From: Gammaproteobacteria bacterium
GTDB taxonomy: Bacteria; Pseudomonadota; Gammaproteobacteria; Thiohalomonadales; Thiohalomonadaceae
Assembly (NCBI GenBank): GCA_015232955.1
Contig: JADFYS010000141.1
Location: 1 to 5,730 of the forward strand
Direction: 5' to 3'
DNA: 5,730 bases
Shown piece after piece: positions 4,851 to 5,730 of this stretch. Position 1 is the stretch's first letter, and the number at the start of each line of letters is the position of its first letter. Below the pieces are notes generated by a model. The model had not been told where the DNA came from and searched no databases. It worked only from the letters and a program-made list of their open reading frames with translations. The position numbers were made by a program, and so were the translations under genes.

Positions 4851-5730
4851 ATGGAAGAGTCGGCGCATCCCATGTCCAAAGTTGATCTGACACCCCGTCC
4901 GTTGGGAGAGAAAACCTACTTTCTCCGCGCGCTCCGCCCGTTCTCTCTCATTGTCGCCTTCTCCTCCTGTCTGCTCGGAATTCTCCTCGCAACGGTTGAC
5001 GGTCACTGGCACCCCGCACTTGCCCCGCTGCTGCTGGTGAGCGGCATCCTGCTACAGATGGCGGTAAATCTGATCAATGACGACGCCGACACCCAGCAGA
5101 GCAGATATAGCCTGGCAGATCGGGCACGACTCCGCCGTAATAGCCGCCTTGGCAGAGGCCTTCTACTCCTGCTTACGGTGATCGGCCTCTACCTCGTTAG
5201 CCTGCGTGGGGTTCCACTGCTGGTGGTGGAGGGGGTCGGACTCATCGGCGCATGGGGCTATACTGCCTCTCCAATTCACTATAAAAACCGGGGGCTTGGG
5301 GTGGTGTTGGTCTTCTTTTTGATGGGGGTGATGATGGTCGGTGGCTGTTACTACACGCTCAGTGGCGAGTACAGTTGGCGAATCCTCCTGCTCTCACTCC
5401 CGTTTAGTGGCCTCGCCTCACTCCTTCTCCTTGCCAACGAGCTGCGCGATTTTGAAGAGGATCAGGAGCAGGGGATCGCCACACTCACCGTCCGCATCGG
5501 CTTTCGTCACGCTTCGCTGCTATTTTTTATGCTCCTGAGCGCCATCTATCTCTCCCTGCTTCCACTCTACTGGCAGGGGTGGATCGCGTCCCCCCTTCTC
5601 CTTATCGTGACCCTGCCGCTACTTCTTCCCCTCCTCTCCGCAGTAGAGAAGCAGAGTCCCAACCGGCAGCGACTGCCGCAGCTCACCGGCCGCCTTTACG
5701 CTGGGTACTCTCTCGCCTTTATCTCTTCAC
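4851..5730 (+). CDS. UbiA-family (MenA-like) prenyltransferase, 3' end outside window
   Basis: This is an integral membrane prenyltransferase that would join a polyprenyl diphosphate to an aromatic acceptor; the closest resemblance by eye is to MenA, which acts on 1,4-dihydroxy-2-naphthoate in menaquinone synthesis. 293 residues are visible and MenA is about 300-310, so only a short tail is missing. LRALRPFSL near the start is the usual entry to helix 1. The first Asp-rich motif is NLINDDAD (73-80) and the second is NELRDFEED (196-204) followed by G208 and LTVRIG (212-217), as in MenA. YTASPIHYK precedes the fifth helix. Two oddities: the first motif has Asp-Ala where Tyr-x is common, and GLG is followed by V151 where MenA proteins often have an acid. 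The start could also be the ATG at 4872, with GGAAGAG twelve bases before it; the ATG at 4851 lacks a ribosome site. The acceptor is inferred, not shown. Confidence 0.85.
   Translation, partial: MEESAHPMSKVDLTPRPLGEKTYFLRALRPFSLIVAFSSCLLGILLATVDGHWHPALAPLLLVSGILLQMAVNLINDDADTQQSRYSLADRARLRRNSRLGRGLLLLLTVIGLYLVSLRGVPLLVVEGVGLIGAWGYTASPIHYKNRGLGVVLVFFLMGVMMVGGCYYTLSGEYSWRILLLSLPFSGLASLLLLANELRDFEEDQEQGIATLTVRIGFRHASLLFFMLLSAIYLSLLPLYWQGWIASPLLLIVTLPLLLPLLSAVEKQSPNRQRLPQLTGRLYAGYSLAFISS

Noticed and set aside
4633..4851. Plus-strand open frame of 72 codons before the prenyltransferase
   Set aside because: It has a TTG start, no ribosome site, a Ser/Arg-rich unrecognised sequence and AT-rich codon use unlike its neighbours.

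Overview
The window looks like a chromosomal segment of a GC-rich proteobacterium, most likely a gammaproteobacterium. The grounds are the codon use (many ctc, atc, gcc, cgc), the style of the DctP/DctQ/DctM proteins, and short inverted-repeat elements of a kind I associate from memory with gammaproteobacterial genomes. A sulfur-oxidising or other respiratory autotroph would fit a C4-dicarboxylate TRAP transporter close to a MenA-like prenyltransferase. That last step is inference; no sequence here names the species.

Positions 1-660 are a repeat-rich accessory strip. A GC-rich hairpin repeat lies at the left edge. It is followed by an 11-bp tandem duplication and two related 115- and 125-bp elements (74-188 and 448-572) with near-perfect 14-15 bp terminal inverted repeats. 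The elements are in the same orientation and flank a single small minus-strand DUF2442 gene, whose stop codon lies inside the first element. Just past the second element is a short coding-like tail (577-657) that may be the end of a gene cut by the repeat.

Positions 680-4153 hold a plus-strand TRAP transporter operon: a sigma70-like promoter, then dctP (periplasmic solute receptor), dctQ (small membrane subunit) and dctM (large membrane subunit), closely spaced. DctP captures a dicarboxylate in the periplasm and hands it to the DctQ-DctM membrane complex, which imports it using an ion gradient, usually sodium. DctM is about 110 residues longer than usual because of a block in its middle that adds about two membrane helices.

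Positions 4125-4529 hold a minus-strand gene for a small protein with the layout of a response-regulator receiver domain that lacks the usual phospho-acceptor Asp and the conserved Lys. It runs convergently into the 3' end of dctM and overlaps it by 29 bp. A 300-bp, more AT-rich intergenic stretch follows. From 4851 to the window edge is a plus-strand UbiA/MenA-family prenyltransferase gene, incomplete at its 3' end.

The best leads for something undescribed are the DUF2442 gene bracketed by two inverted-repeat elements, the enlarged DctM, and the degenerate stand-alone receiver. None amounts to clear evidence of a new system.
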